Positions 19,340 to 27,494 of a stretch of 64,000 nt of DNA are shown one piece after another (position 1 is the stretch's first letter; every line of letters starts with the position of its first letter). Below the pieces are notes generated by a model. The model saw nothing but the letters and a program-made list of their open reading frames with translations. It was not told the DNA's origin and searched no databases. The DNA comes from Cyclobacterium amurskyense (GTDB lineage: Bacteria > Bacteroidota > Bacteroidia > Cytophagales > Cyclobacteriaceae), in assembly GCF_001050135.1 (NCBI RefSeq), contig NZ_CP012040.1:4295001-4359000 (forward strand). The letters run 5' to 3'. The translations under genes and the position numbers were made by a program.

Positions 19340-19350
19340 TGTTTCAAGAT
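19340..19350 (+). repeat. 11-bp target-site duplication, left copy
   Basis: Sequence tgtttcaagat, repeated exactly at 20684-20694 on the other side of the IS. Removing one copy plus the IS restores the interrupted frame. Confidence 0.88.
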
Positions 19351-20683
19351 CAATAGCGTCCTAAATAAAAAATGAGAGGTCCCATTTTTTGCCCAAAATA
19401 GTTATTTTGGGTTTGCACCAAAAAACAAGAACCTCTCATGTGTAATATTACATTGTTTTCACAGATTATTAAAAAGATTGACCGTTCAATTTTCAAGAAA
19501 TTGGTAAAAGAAAAGCAAACAGATAAGGGTTGCAAGGGATTTGACAGCTGGACGCATCTGGTTTCGATGTTGTTCTGCCATTTTGCCAAAAGCACATCGG
19601 TAAGGGATATTTCCAATGGGCTTCGGTCTGCCACTGGGAACCTTAACCATCTTGGCATTACCAAAGCTCCATCCAAATCAAGTATCAGCTATCAAAACAA
19701 ACGAAGGGATTCGGATCTTTTCAGGGACCTTTACTATTCACTGTTGGGAAGTTTAGGACAGCAGGCATCTGTCAAGAGGTCCAAACTCAGGATCAAGGTT
19801 CCTGTTTATTTGCTGGACGCCACAGTGATTAGCCTTTGCCTTTCGGTGTTTGATTGGGCTACTTTCCGTACCAAAAAGGGAGCTGTAAAGATGCATACGC
19901 TGCTGGAATATGACGGTAAACTCCCTGTTTACGTGAATATTACCGAAGGGAGTGTCGGTGACAATAAGGGAGCTTACAACATCCCCCTGGAAAAAGGGTC
20001 GGTGATCGTCGCAGACCGGTATTACAATGACTTCCCTATGCTCAACGTCTGGGACAGCAAGGGGGTGTTCTTCGTGATCAGACACAAAGGCAACCTTGCT
20101 TTCAGTTCCATCAAAGAACGGGAACTTCCCACAACAACCGCCCAGCATGTGCTCAAAGACGAAGAAATCGAACTGACCAACCCACAGTCCAAAGCCAAAT
20201 ATTTTGGAAGGCTTAGAAGAGTGGCTGTGTGGGATGAGGAAAACGGGCAGACCATAGAACTGATTACCAATAACTTTGCTTGGGCAGCGCAGACCATTGG
20301 GGACCTCTACAAATCAAGATGGGAAATTGAAGTGTTTTTTCGGGACATTAAACAACTATTGCATATCAAAACCTTTATCGGGACCTCCAAAAATGCGGTA
20401 ATGATCCAGATATGGACGGCATTGATCACCATCCTTCTACTCAAAGTCATGAAGGCAACAGCAAAATTCGGGTGGCACCTATCCAATCTGGTCGCCTTTA
20501 TCCGGCTCAATATTTTTGTTAAAATCGAACTGCAAAAATGGCTTGATAGTCCATTTATCGAACCCGACAAACCACCCCAGAATGTAGTACAGGGGGTTCT
20601 GTTTTCTTAAGCTACTTAAAAGATGCCTAATTGCTATCCAAATACAGACCAAATGATAAATCAAAAATTATTTAGGACAGCAT
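19351..20683 (+). mobile_element. IS4-family insertion sequence, 1,333 bp
   Basis: The element carries a single transposase gene and imperfect terminal inverted repeats whose clearest core is gtcctaaata (19358-19367) and tatttaggac (20669-20678). It is bounded by an 11-bp direct repeat, in the range usual for IS4 elements. The transposase is intact, so it may be active. It is inserted against the direction of the disrupted lipoprotein gene. Base and codon use is more GC-rich than in the AT-rich flanks, consistent with recent arrival. Confidence 0.93.
19438..20610 (+). CDS. IS4-family DDE transposase
   Basis: 390 aa, complete. The N-terminus (FSQIIKKIDRSIFKKLVKE, then GFDSWTHLVSMLFCHFAKS) matches the DUF4372-like DNA-binding region of IS4-group transposases. 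Catalytic residues are visible: Asp127 in YLLDATVISL, Asp193 in VADRYYND, and Glu298 in the YREK signature (Tyr291, Arg294, Glu298, Lys305 in YKSRWEIEVFFRDIK). It performs cut-and-paste transposition of its own element. Confidence 0.96.
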   Translation: MCNITLFSQIIKKIDRSIFKKLVKEKQTDKGCKGFDSWTHLVSMLFCHFAKSTSVRDISNGLRSATGNLNHLGITKAPSKSSISYQNKRRDSDLFRDLYYSLLGSLGQQASVKRSKLRIKVPVYLLDATVISLCLSVFDWATFRTKKGAVKMHTLLEYDGKLPVYVNITEGSVGDNKGAYNIPLEKGSVIVADRYYNDFPMLNVWDSKGVFFVIRHKGNLAFSSIKERELPTTTAQHVLKDEEIELTNPQSKAKYFGRLRRVAVWDEENGQTIELITNNFAWAAQTIGDLYKSRWEIEVFFRDIKQLLHIKTFIGTSKNAVMIQIWTALITILLLKVMKATAKFGWHLSNLVAFIRLNIFVKIELQKWLDSPFIEPDKPPQNVVQGVLFS

Positions 20684-20694
20684 TGTTTCAAGAT
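20684..20694 (+). repeat. 11-bp target-site duplication, right copy
   Basis: Exact copy of tgtttcaagat (19340-19350), adjoining the right IS end. Confidence 0.88.
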
Positions 20695-21238
20695 TAAGTA
20701 AGCCTATAAGAGGAAGATTTCCTTTTGATTTTTGATCTGTATTGTGGTAGACTATAAAGAAAGCTACACTTTTTGACACAGGGTTATACCGAAGCTTAAA
20801 ATAGAAATTTATAGATGGTTCTCCTCCACCATCAAAATTAAACAACTCATAAAGTGAATGAACTTTACTAATTTTCCCCTCTATCGTAGAAATATATAGT
20901 TTACCTCTCGAGTACAAAAAAATTGAATCTTCATTATAGTAATCTAGCCCATCAACTTTATCTATACCATCAGGCCCTTCACGTTCAAGTGGTATTTGGC
21001 TTAAAGTAGATTGTTTATCTAAGCTAAACAAATCAAATGAATGCCTTGTTGCGTTATAGGCAAGGAGTTTGGATTCCTCATTTTCATAATAGGAATCCCA
21101 GATTTGATATGTATTTAAGAATTTTTCATCAATTGGGATTTGAATTTTTTCTACAATGATTGATAGATTTCCATCATTCGTTGTGGAAGAACAAGAAAAA
21201 ACGAGAGAAATTAAAACAAATAGCATAAAGTTATTCAT

Positions 21239-21443
21239 ATTAACTAAACTAAAAACAAATGTTGATTTTAACCAAAATATTTAGTTTTTTTAACAACTTA
21301 TAGAATTGATAAACTGTTGACGCTCAATTTTTCCGAGTACATGGGTGTCATTTTTCGTGCATGGAAATTTTTTGCTAAGTGATGTGGTGATCTAGTGAGT
21401 TGGTGATGTGGTGATCTGGTAATTGTGTAAATGATTACTTCCA
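21239..21443. repeat. upstream region of the split lipoprotein gene, with GTGAT array
   Basis: AT-rich DNA next to the gene start, then at 21379-21434 a degenerate 8-bp array (gtgatgtg-gtgatcta-gtgagttg-gtgatgtg-gtgatctg). A promoter for the - strand gene must lie here, but I cannot place its boxes with confidence. Confidence 0.5.
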
Positions 21444-21508
21444 GGTGATCACTTCCAGGCACAAGGGTATAGCCAAGAGGGAAATAATTCAGGGAGCTTA
21501 AGATTAAA
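21444..21508 (-). pseudogene. relic of the GT-A-like transferase gene
   Basis: On the - strand this stretch reads ILSSLNYFPLGYTLVPGSDH, against VLSSLNYFPLGFTLVPGSNH in the intact transferase at 28544-29341. DNA identity over ~49 bp is about 86% by eye. Homology stops on both sides. It lies after propeller 1, the position the transferase occupies after propeller 2, so it looks like the remains of a once-equal cassette. The remaining 21509-21675 shows no recognisable gene. Confidence 0.78.
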
Positions 21509-21675
21509 ACCCATAGTTTTTGTAATTAATTTTTCAATCCGGTTTCTGAAGGGGTAAGCTTAATTCTGGGAGGTATATTAATAATTGCCTTCATTCAAAA
21601 TCAGGTCATATGGCAAACTTAAGTAATTGCAATTTCCTAGGCCATAAACCTAGATTTTACCACAAATCTATAAAA

Positions 21676-22764
21676 TCAAAAATTATCAGGTAGGCTAAAC
21701 ACAGCCAGTCCAGGATCCCGATCTGTGGTAATACCATAAAGCTTACCGGACTTTTCATCTACAGCAATGGATTGTAAAGACCTGTCTAATATCAACTCAA
21801 ATTTCGAATTTCCTTCATAATCAAATACATAAACTGTTGTTGAGTTGATTTCACTATTTAGTAATTCTTCCCTATTCCTTCCGCAGAAAAGCCCATAAAT
21901 GTATTTATTTCCCAAACAAGCGCTTGAATAGGCATAGGGTTCTCCCTCATTTATTACCAATCCAGCACCGCTCCCTTTTCCAACAATAGAAAATCCCGGG
22001 ACATGGTTTAATGGTCCATTTATCGCTAAAATTTCTCCTGTTTTTCTGTTTAAAATCTCGATCCTGTCTCTTCTTATCCCCACATGAACAAATATATCAC
22101 TATTGGGTTTCCTCAACAGTTTTCCTTGGTGTAAATCCCCAAGATTAAAATTGGAAATTCCCTTGAATTCCTTTTTGGGCTCTATCTCCTTCCACGTGCC
22201 AAATTCATTTATTCTATCTCCCTCCAATTTAAATTCAATGTATCGGGCAGGATCGTTTGCCATCCTGGTCATCACACTGGAATCAGTAGCCCAAACTAAA
22301 TTAATAGCCGTAATAAAATTTTCTTTTTGTTTTATTTGTTGAGTTGGTTGATGCGAATCATCTCTTAGTTCAAATTCAGAATAAGTCTTTCCACCTAAGC
22401 TGTAAACCCAAAAAGTACCCTCATCATTGCCAAAATCAAACATAAAAGAATCCGTAATTTCTCCGGGGCCGAAACCAGATTCACCTTTCGAATTTAAGTA
22501 TTGAAGTGTTTTTTTATCCAGTATGTGCATGGGGGGTTGATTGGTCAACTCCTGTATTACAATAAAATCATTTTTAACTAGAAGATTATTTGGTTTTAAT
22601 AATTCAGGATAATAATATTTTTGGCTAACTAACTCAATGCTTTTTGGTATGGTCTCTTTTGTGAATACCTTGTTAGAAGGATCTGACTTCTTGCAGGCAC
22701 AAAGTAATAGACCTGAAATTAAGATCAATAAATTATTTTTATTTAATAATAATAGTATTTTCAT
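21676..22764 (-). CDS. BF3164-type beta-propeller lipoprotein (cassette 1)
   Basis: 362 aa with lipobox ISGLLLCACKKSD. Full-length paralogue of the gene at 29349-30461: both share TIP(K/R), GFGPGE, FWVYS, IKQ and FAV/VFxLPD-type segments (FGPGEITDSFMFDFG; HVGIRRDRIEILNRKTGE; GKLYGITTDRDPGLAVF). Family members are predicted six-bladed propeller lipoproteins of Bacteroidota with unknown function, often beside NVEALA peptides. It sits 63 bp downstream of NVEALA peptide 1, with a 12-bp stem-loop between them. Probably lipid-anchored in the periplasm or on the outer membrane, perhaps binding the peptide or a ligand. Confidence 0.85.
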   Translation of the reverse strand: MKILLLLNKNNLLILISGLLLCACKKSDPSNKVFTKETIPKSIELVSQKYYYPELLKPNNLLVKNDFIVIQELTNQPPMHILDKKTLQYLNSKGESGFGPGEITDSFMFDFGNDEGTFWVYSLGGKTYSEFELRDDSHQPTQQIKQKENFITAINLVWATDSSVMTRMANDPARYIEFKLEGDRINEFGTWKEIEPKKEFKGISNFNLGDLHQGKLLRKPNSDIFVHVGIRRDRIEILNRKTGEILAINGPLNHVPGFSIVGKGSGAGLVINEGEPYAYSSACLGNKYIYGLFCGRNREELLNSEINSTTVYVFDYEGNSKFELILDRSLQSIAVDEKSGKLYGITTDRDPGLAVFSLPDNF

Positions 22765-22786
22765 ATATCAATTAGTCTGCGATTTA

Positions 22787-22820
22787 AGCTCTGAAGCCAT
22801 TTGATTAAGGCTTCAGAGCT
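22787..22820. terminator. 12-bp perfect stem-loop between NVEALA 1 and propeller 1
   Basis: agctctgaagcc pairs perfectly with ggcttcagagct around a 10-nt loop. Read on the + strand it is followed by tttttatttt. On the - strand (the operon direction) the U-run precedes rather than follows the hairpin. It may act as an attenuator or as an mRNA 3'-end stabiliser that keeps peptide mRNA in excess over propeller mRNA. Confidence 0.6.
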
Positions 22821-22827
22821 TTTTATT

Positions 22828-23049
22828 TTAAACTGTGCATGAATCTGTATTACATTTTTTTTCATCACCTATCCAGGGTCTTCCCTCTTCATCGTAACAT
22901 ATGGTATTAGGTAAACCAGCTTGACAACACACCCAACTTGTACAACAACCCCCTTCGGCCTCCACATTAAAGGAATTAAATAATCCCACACTCATGGCCA
23001 CTACTCCCATGGCAACAGTAGCTTTCTGCAAAGTTATTTTCTTTTTCAT
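22828..23049 (-). CDS. NVEALA-family peptide precursor 1
   Basis: 73 aa. A basic start (MKKKITLQKA) and a hydrophobic stretch (VAMGVVAMSVGLF) lead to FNSFNVEAEGG, then a 39-aa Cys-rich core with seven Cys (CCTSWVCC..., ICYDEEG, KKCNTDSCTV). The leader could be cut by signal peptidase after V-E-A, or after the Gly-Gly by a bacteriocin-type protease. Both readings are open. Family members are small secreted Bacteroidota peptides of unknown role. Leader and upstream DNA are 197/200 identical to copy 3, while the core is unrelated. Confidence 0.85.
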   Translation of the reverse strand: MKKKITLQKATVAMGVVAMSVGLFNSFNVEAEGGCCTSWVCCQAGLPNTICYDEEGRPWIGDEKKCNTDSCTV

Positions 23050-23157
23050 GCTATTTTTTGGTTTATGGTTAAAAGATGTTTTAATTAAACCAATTAAATT
23101 TATTTTTCATAAAGAGATAATTATATTTATTGTGAACTGGCTGCTTTTTCCCGTGAA
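22958..23157 (-). repeat. conserved leader/upstream block of NVEALA cassette 1
   Basis: 200 bp that match 32323-32522 with only three differences by eye, and 30718-~30915 more loosely. The block runs from the last codon of NVEA back through the start codon to the DNA past the 5' leader. Homology between copies stops at the leader/core boundary. Confidence 0.85.
23060..23091 (-). promoter_or_regulatory. 5'-leader hairpin upstream of NVEALA 1
   Basis: ggttta...taaacc arms, with inner ttaaaa/ttttaa pairing, form an imperfect hairpin ending 11 bp before the ATG. The outer stem is kept in copies 2 and 3. It could influence translation start. No known riboswitch class is recognised. Confidence 0.4.
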
Positions 23158-23159
23158 CT
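23132..23159 (-). promoter_or_regulatory. 21-bp-spaced direct repeat, candidate LytTR operator (NVEALA 1)
   Basis: GTGAACT occurs at 23132-23138 and again at 23153-23159, exactly two DNA turns apart, 83 bp before the NVEALA ATG. On the gene strand the half-site reads cagttcac/tagttcac, matching the core of LytTR-type half-sites (CAGTTNA, two direct repeats about 21 bp apart). A LytTR protein gene lies 1 kb downstream. Confidence 0.5.
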
Positions 23160-23176
23160 AGCGGTTTTATCGGACG

Positions 23177-23225
23177 TGGTGAGTTGGAGAAGGTTTTATG
23201 TAGTGATGTGGTAATTGAAGATTAG
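23177..23225. repeat. degenerate GTGAT array upstream of NVEALA 1
   Basis: Contains cgtggtgagttgg and tagtgatgtggtaatt, a decayed form of the 8-bp GTGATNNN arrays seen at five other intergenic sites. No gene. Confidence 0.45.
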
Positions 23226-23248
23226 TGAAAGAAACTGGGTTTTAGGTA

Positions 23249-24148
23249 TTATTTGTAATTTAGCTTGATCCTCATTTCCTTTGTTAACGCCTTAAACATT
23301 TCTTTTTCCCTTATGGGCCACTGTTCAAAGGGTGGGAGGTACTCTACCTTGGTTGCATTCGACTTTTGATTCATGATATGGTTTATTTTGTTCCAATCTG
23401 CATCCCTTTTTTCGGTTAATTTCAAAAATTCTATAACTTGTAAAATTGTTTTTTCCCTGATAGACTGGTTTTTTGAAAAGAAATCTTCGTACTTAATTTG
23501 TAGGGAATTTTCACTGTTTTGCAAGGATTCCTGAATAATGCTATTGACTTTATTCCAGTACCAGGCTATTTTGTGAACCCGGTTGAAATCGGGCCATTCT
23601 TTTTCCCATCCATCGCCTGGAAAGTCCTTGGGGCAGATCCTTTTCCTGTGATCGTTTTCCCCATAAAACAACATTTCCCCACCACTATCTTTTGGAGATT
23701 TAGCATAAAATGACCTGACGGAGTCTATTGGATTTCTGACTACATACAAAAACTTGATAGATGAAAATGTAGCCATTAGTTCTGGAATAAGGTATGCAGC
23801 GTGCGGATTTGATTCTATATAGGTGGTCTCTGGAGTGGAAAGCACTTGCTTTAGTAATGGTTTTCTGAATTCACATATATTTTGGCAGCTGACGTCAAAA
23901 ATCAAATCTGTCCTAATTTTTTGCATACCCATGTCAAAAAAATCAGGTTGGGGCTCATGAACTGCATATACCTGACTGAAACAGGTATTAAAAAAATCCT
24001 GGAAAAAACGGGTGCCTGTTCTACCTGCACTTAGGATAAAAATTGTTTCTACCTCAATGCTTTCTTTGGGTTTTGACTTCCTGCTATTATTTCCAGTTTT
24101 ATCTTTAAATAAACAAGAGATAGGATTAATTTGTATTTTCCAAGCCAT
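23249..24148 (-). CDS. PAPS-dependent sulfotransferase
   Basis: 299 aa. The 5'-phosphosulfate loop is visible as LSAGRTGTRFFQ (residues 39-50), and the 3'-phosphate-binding region as VVRNPIDSVRSFY (136-148). A soluble N-terminus suggests a cytoplasmic enzyme that moves sulfate from PAPS to a hydroxyl on a sugar, peptide or small molecule. The start overlaps the LytTR gene by 23 bp, so the two are co-translated. Position at the end of the NVEALA/glycosyltransferase run suggests that a glycan or a peptide side chain is sulfated. The acceptor is unknown. Confidence 0.87.
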   Translation of the reverse strand: MAWKIQINPISCLFKDKTGNNSRKSKPKESIEVETIFILSAGRTGTRFFQDFFNTCFSQVYAVHEPQPDFFDMGMQKIRTDLIFDVSCQNICEFRKPLLKQVLSTPETTYIESNPHAAYLIPELMATFSSIKFLYVVRNPIDSVRSFYAKSPKDSGGEMLFYGENDHRKRICPKDFPGDGWEKEWPDFNRVHKIAWYWNKVNSIIQESLQNSENSLQIKYEDFFSKNQSIREKTILQVIEFLKLTEKRDADWNKINHIMNQKSNATKVEYLPPFEQWPIREKEMFKALTKEMRIKLNYK

Positions 24149-24485
24149 TATTTAGTTGGTTTAGTAGAATCATTTTCTTTTTTATTTCAGTCCATTTTGA
24201 TTTGGCCACCTTAAGGCGAAAATCGTTTTGCATAATTATTTCCCTTTTTTTTACTTGAAGAGAATAGATTAAATTTACATTTACTATGCAGTTTCGGTTT
24301 ATTTTGAAAAAGTTTTCCGGCAACTTATCTTCCATACTTTTAAGAGAAGAACAGAAAGAATGGCTGTTTTTATTCAAACAAAAGACCGTGAGAAGGTAAT
24401 CATTTACTAAAAAATGCGTTATTTTTTTCAACTCTAGTTTTAGTATGGTTTGGCTGCCTTTGAGAATTAAATAGGAGGTTTCCAT
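24126..24485 (-). CDS. stand-alone LytTR DNA-binding regulator
   Basis: 119 aa, just one LytTR domain: YLILKGSQTILKLELKKITH (strands contacting DNA), then the signature FFKINRNCIVNVNLI (59-73) and VKKREIIMQNDFRLKVAKSK. No receiver domain is present, so it is not a classical AlgR/AgrA response regulator. It may sense through another partner or simply through its own level. LytTR domains bind pairs of direct repeats about two helical turns apart, which is the pattern found upstream of all three NVEALA genes. Co-translated with the sulfotransferase gene. Its own promoter should be in 24486-24702. Confidence 0.9.
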   Translation of the reverse strand: METSYLILKGSQTILKLELKKITHFLVNDYLLTVFCLNKNSHSFCSSLKSMEDKLPENFFKINRNCIVNVNLIYSLQVKKREIIMQNDFRLKVAKSKWTEIKKKMILLNQLNNGLENTN

Positions 24486-24602
24486 AAAAAATGTTTAGTA
24501 GTATAACTATATTGTTAAAGTAAAAAAAAATTAGAATTTAACAAAATAATAGGTGTTAATTTGACATTTGTATTGGAATTACATTTTTAATCTCAGAATT
24601 AT

Positions 24603-24628
24603 GTAATAGACGATCTATTTTCTATTAC
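24603..24628. terminator. AT-rich stem-loop between GT4 and LytTR genes
   Basis: gtaataga pairs with tctattac around a 10-nt loop, in the 217-bp AT-rich gap that breaks the otherwise overlapping gene run. It may end the upstream transcript weakly or serve as an operator. Too AT-rich to be a strong terminator. Confidence 0.3.
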
Positions 24629-24702
24629 CGATTAAAATTTATTTGTATATATTTTTTGTTTAATCAGTGCTTTTAAACAAAAATATTTGAGTCCTAAATG
24701 AC

Positions 24703-25944
24703 TTATAGCAGATCAGTATATATTTTTTCCAGTTTTTTACCTAAATGGAAGTTGTCAAACTTGTGTTCTATAAATTTTCTACCACTATTTCCCATATCCT
24801 TTCTAACCCTTGGATGTTCAATAAGGTATTTCATTTTTATTTGAAGGGCATTGATATCTTTTTCGGGAACTAGGTATCCAGTGATGCCATCCATTACTCC
24901 TTCAGGTATCCCATTGTGTAAGGTAGCAATTACCGGTAATTGCATGGCTTGGGCTTCCTGAAGTACCAGACCCTGTCCTTCGGAATTGCCATCACTCCCA
25001 GTAATGCTTGGAAGTACAAAAATGTCGGAATTTCTGTAAAAATTGATAATGTCAACCTTTTTTTTCTCTCCATGAAAGAAAACCTTTTCCTCCAATCCAA
25101 GAAAGGTTACCAGTTCCATTAAAGGTTTCATCAATTCACCATCGCCCACGATGTCATAAAAGGTATTTGGGTGAAGTTCTACAAGCTGGTGAAAAGCTGA
25201 GATGGAGTAGTACAATCCTTTTTTCTCTACTAATCGCGCAACGCTTAACAGTCGAATGCAATTTTTGTCTGTTTTCTGCTTATGAGGTATAAATTCTCCA
25301 GGATTCACACCAATGGGCAAAACCACAATTTTATTCTTGTCAAATCCAGCTGAAATTGCTTTTTCCCTGATAAAATTAGAAATGACAATAAATATATCGC
25401 TATTGGAAAACAGGTTTTGATAATAGTTTTCACCCATTGCCCGATGAGTGATATCATAGCCATAAAAGGTGGTGAGCATTTTACCATCTAAAAGTCCTAG
25501 TGATCTCACAAAAACTGCTCTCAAGCCGGTAGGGCCAAAATGACAATGAATAATATCATATTTATTTTTTGATATAAATGGATAGAAGAGAGAAATCAAA
25601 TATAACCGACGTATCATATCCTGATTGTGGTAAAAATCCTGAGAATCAAGTAACTTAACCAATTTTCGAACAGCCTGCTTAATATTTACCAACACAAAGA
25701 ATTTTAGCCAAGCCCATATTTTGTTTTGGGGTACTTTAGGTGGATAAAAAGTATGCTGGAGTAATCCTAATCGGTGAATCTCATCATGTACTTTAGTTTC
25801 TTCAGACTTGCCTGCCGGAAAAATATCCACCTTATGGCCTGCCTCAATCAAATAACTAATTTGGTTGAGTATAAATGTTTCGGATAATTTGGGGAAACGC
25901 TCAACTAAGAACGCAATTTTTAATTTTTTTGAAGTTTCATTCAT
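24703..25944 (-). CDS. GT4-family glycosyltransferase
   Basis: 413 aa with two Rossmann-like halves. N-terminal acceptor half: KIAFLVERFPKLSETFILNQ and HCHFGPTGLRAVFV. C-terminal donor half: LLSVARLVEKKGLYYSISAF, VGDGELMKPL, FVLPSITGSDGNSEGQGLVL and EAQAMQLPVIATLHNGIPE, the E-x7-E region that binds the nucleotide sugar. A retaining GT-B enzyme, cytoplasmic, resembling colanic-acid/exopolysaccharide transferases. Starts 3 bp after the FkbM gene. Sugar and acceptor unknown. Confidence 0.92.
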   Translation of the reverse strand: MNETSKKLKIAFLVERFPKLSETFILNQISYLIEAGHKVDIFPAGKSEETKVHDEIHRLGLLQHTFYPPKVPQNKIWAWLKFFVLVNIKQAVRKLVKLLDSQDFYHNQDMIRRLYLISLFYPFISKNKYDIIHCHFGPTGLRAVFVRSLGLLDGKMLTTFYGYDITHRAMGENYYQNLFSNSDIFIVISNFIREKAISAGFDKNKIVVLPIGVNPGEFIPHKQKTDKNCIRLLSVARLVEKKGLYYSISAFHQLVELHPNTFYDIVGDGELMKPLMELVTFLGLEEKVFFHGEKKKVDIINFYRNSDIFVLPSITGSDGNSEGQGLVLQEAQAMQLPVIATLHNGIPEGVMDGITGYLVPEKDINALQIKMKYLIEHPRVRKDMGNSGRKFIEHKFDNFHLGKKLEKIYTDLL

Positions 25945-25947
25945 TTT

Positions 25948-26727
25948 CTAAAGCTTGTTTTTAAGTGACTCGATGGAATGAAAGTCAAGAAGGTATTTTA
26001 TGTCTTTTTTAGATAATTCGTTATATCCGACTTTTGAAAAGCACAAAAAGTCCCCCTCAAACTGATAAACCTGATAGTCATTGTAAAGTAATAAAAGTGC
26101 TGCTTTTAATTCTTCCCGGTTCAAGTGTTTCATTTCAAATAATATAAGAGAGGGTTTAAATCTGGTCAAATCCAATTGTCTAAGTATTTTCCAGTCGTGG
26201 CCTTCACAATCTATCCGCAATAGATCGATTTGTTGAATTCCATGCTTTTGAAGCAAAGTTTTCAGGGTAATTCCCTTTATGCTTGTGGAAACAATAAAGG
26301 GGGTTAAAATACCGTTCAGATGTTTACTGATATGGTTTTTGTCAAAGGAGCCCAATTGGTCATACCAGTCCGGAAGATTGCCTAGGATGTATTTGGCCTT
26401 TTGGTCTACCCAATAAAATTCCTGCCTTGTGCCATTATTGATGGCGGTGTTTTCGAATAAAAACCTAGTTGAATCGGGGTAATGGGTCTTTAGTTTTTCA
26501 AATAGGTAGGGAACGGGCTCTACGAAAAGCATTTTCCATTTTTTATTTTTTAAAATAGACTTATGAAGTGGGTCTTTGGTTTTGCCGTCATTGGCTCCAA
26601 TTTGTACTACCGTCCAGTTTTTCTTATTCCCAGTAATATGAATCCAGTACTCAACCTGGGATTTAATCTTCAATTTAGGATTCAATTTTTTAGTTAAATT
26701 TGTAAAATAATTTAAGATTGAGACCAT
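25948..26727 (-). CDS. FkbM-family methyltransferase
   Basis: 259 aa. The SAM-binding motif is WTVVQIGANDGKTKDP (about 35-50). Other class features are MLFVEPVPYLFEKLK, LLRIDCEGHDWKILRQLDL and PSLILFEMKHL. FkbM-type enzymes O-methylate hydroxyls on sugars or natural products. The start overlaps the upstream transferase gene by 16 bp, showing tight translational coupling. Here it probably methylates a sugar being assembled by the neighbouring transferases. Confidence 0.9.
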   Translation of the reverse strand: MVSILNYFTNLTKKLNPKLKIKSQVEYWIHITGNKKNWTVVQIGANDGKTKDPLHKSILKNKKWKMLFVEPVPYLFEKLKTHYPDSTRFLFENTAINNGTRQEFYWVDQKAKYILGNLPDWYDQLGSFDKNHISKHLNGILTPFIVSTSIKGITLKTLLQKHGIQQIDLLRIDCEGHDWKILRQLDLTRFKPSLILFEMKHLNREELKAALLLLYNDYQVYQFEGDFLCFSKVGYNELSKKDIKYLLDFHSIESLKNKL

Positions 26728-27494
26728 TCTTGGATTTTGTTGTTTAACTCCTTTTTCCCCAGTGATTTAATATAAAGAATGTCGTTCCATTTTCCCTGGT
26801 CTTCACGATTACTATGGAAACTACTATTGATTCCACGAGGATGAGAAAGATGGAACAAGGGTCCGTCTATGCGGTTATGATTGTAACCTAGCCCTTTCCA
26901 TCGGTGTATTCGCTCTCCATCTTCCCTTCCCCACCCGTAAAAGTTCGGGTTTTCAATCCCCGTTGCCTTGTAATCCTGAAGGTTTGCAAGAAAAGCACCA
27001 CCTATGGGGTCAGGTCCATACATTGACATCATTTTAGCTTTGTGTGAAGTAAATACTGTAAGATCCCGATTTTTTATAAAAATTTCCCTAAGGATCATAC
27101 CCGTATCTAAAAATTCTTTGGCATAGGGAAAAACGAAACTTGATTCGCCATCTTTCATGCATTTTAGGGCTGCTATGATTTGTTTTGGTGGAATGATAAC
27201 ATCACAGTCCCAAATTGCTACAAATGGTGTCTTAGAAAACCCTACCAATGTATTGATGTATTTTGTCCGGTGGAAGATATCGTCCCTATCTTCTTCAAAC
27301 CAATAATTTATTTTATTCCCTGCTAAAGCAGAAATAATCCCGGTTTTATAAGCGGAAGCTTCAAGGACTAAAATAGGAGAGCGTAAGTGATGGTGTAGAA
27401 AGTCTATCACCACCATTAGGTTTTCCAACCGAATGACTGAATCCAACCGGACAGGAATAAGAAAGCTGATATCTTGCAGAGACGCTTTATTCAT
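26712..27494 (-). CDS. GT-A glycosyltransferase with galactosyltransferase-like C-terminal motif
   Basis: 260 aa. ISFLIPVRLDSVIRLENL opens a GT-A fold. The metal-binding DxD is WDCDVI, and the acceptor motif is YGWGREDGERIHRWKGLGY, close to the GWGxED motif of beta-1,4-galactosyltransferases and chondroitin-synthase-like domains. An inverting, metal-dependent, cytoplasmic enzyme is likely. Overlaps the LanC-like gene by 8 bp and the FkbM gene by 16 bp. The acceptor could be a lipid-linked glycan or the NVEALA peptide. Nothing in the sequence decides between them. Confidence 0.85.
   Translation of the reverse strand: MNKASLQDISFLIPVRLDSVIRLENLMVVIDFLHHHLRSPILVLEASAYKTGIISALAGNKINYWFEEDRDDIFHRTKYINTLVGFSKTPFVAIWDCDVIIPPKQIIAALKCMKDGESSFVFPYAKEFLDTGMILREIFIKNRDLTVFTSHKAKMMSMYGPDPIGGAFLANLQDYKATGIENPNFYGWGREDGERIHRWKGLGYNHNRIDGPLFHLSHPRGINSSFHSNREDQGKWNDILYIKSLGKKELNNKIQEWSQS

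Larger units (their letters stand above)
18797..21238 (-). pseudogene. DUF4221-like beta-propeller lipoprotein gene split by an IS element
   Basis: The N-terminal part (21238-20684) starts with a lipoprotein signal (FMLFVLISLVFSCSS) and carries propeller-like text (DGLDYYNEDSIFLYSRGKLY). The C-terminal part lies at 19339-18797 (frame open upstream of its first ATG, through TNYLPIYHTDFF). Removing 19351-20683 and one copy of the 11-bp repeat joins them in frame as GLLNLETLETNYLP, giving 1,098 bp (365 aa plus stop), a normal length for this lipoprotein family. Today the N-part runs into a stop inside the IS (NLETMLS). The family name is a moderate-confidence reading. The disruption itself is clear. 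Confidence 0.85.

Noticed and set aside
21239..21400. LytTR half-site (acagtttat) upstream of the split lipoprotein gene
   Set aside because: One half-site fits the consensus, but no partner lies at the required ~21-bp spacing.
22787..22820. Simple terminator for NVEALA 1
   Set aside because: The U-tract is on the + strand side only, while transcription here is on the - strand, and the next gene follows 22 bp later. Attenuator or stabiliser is the safer reading.
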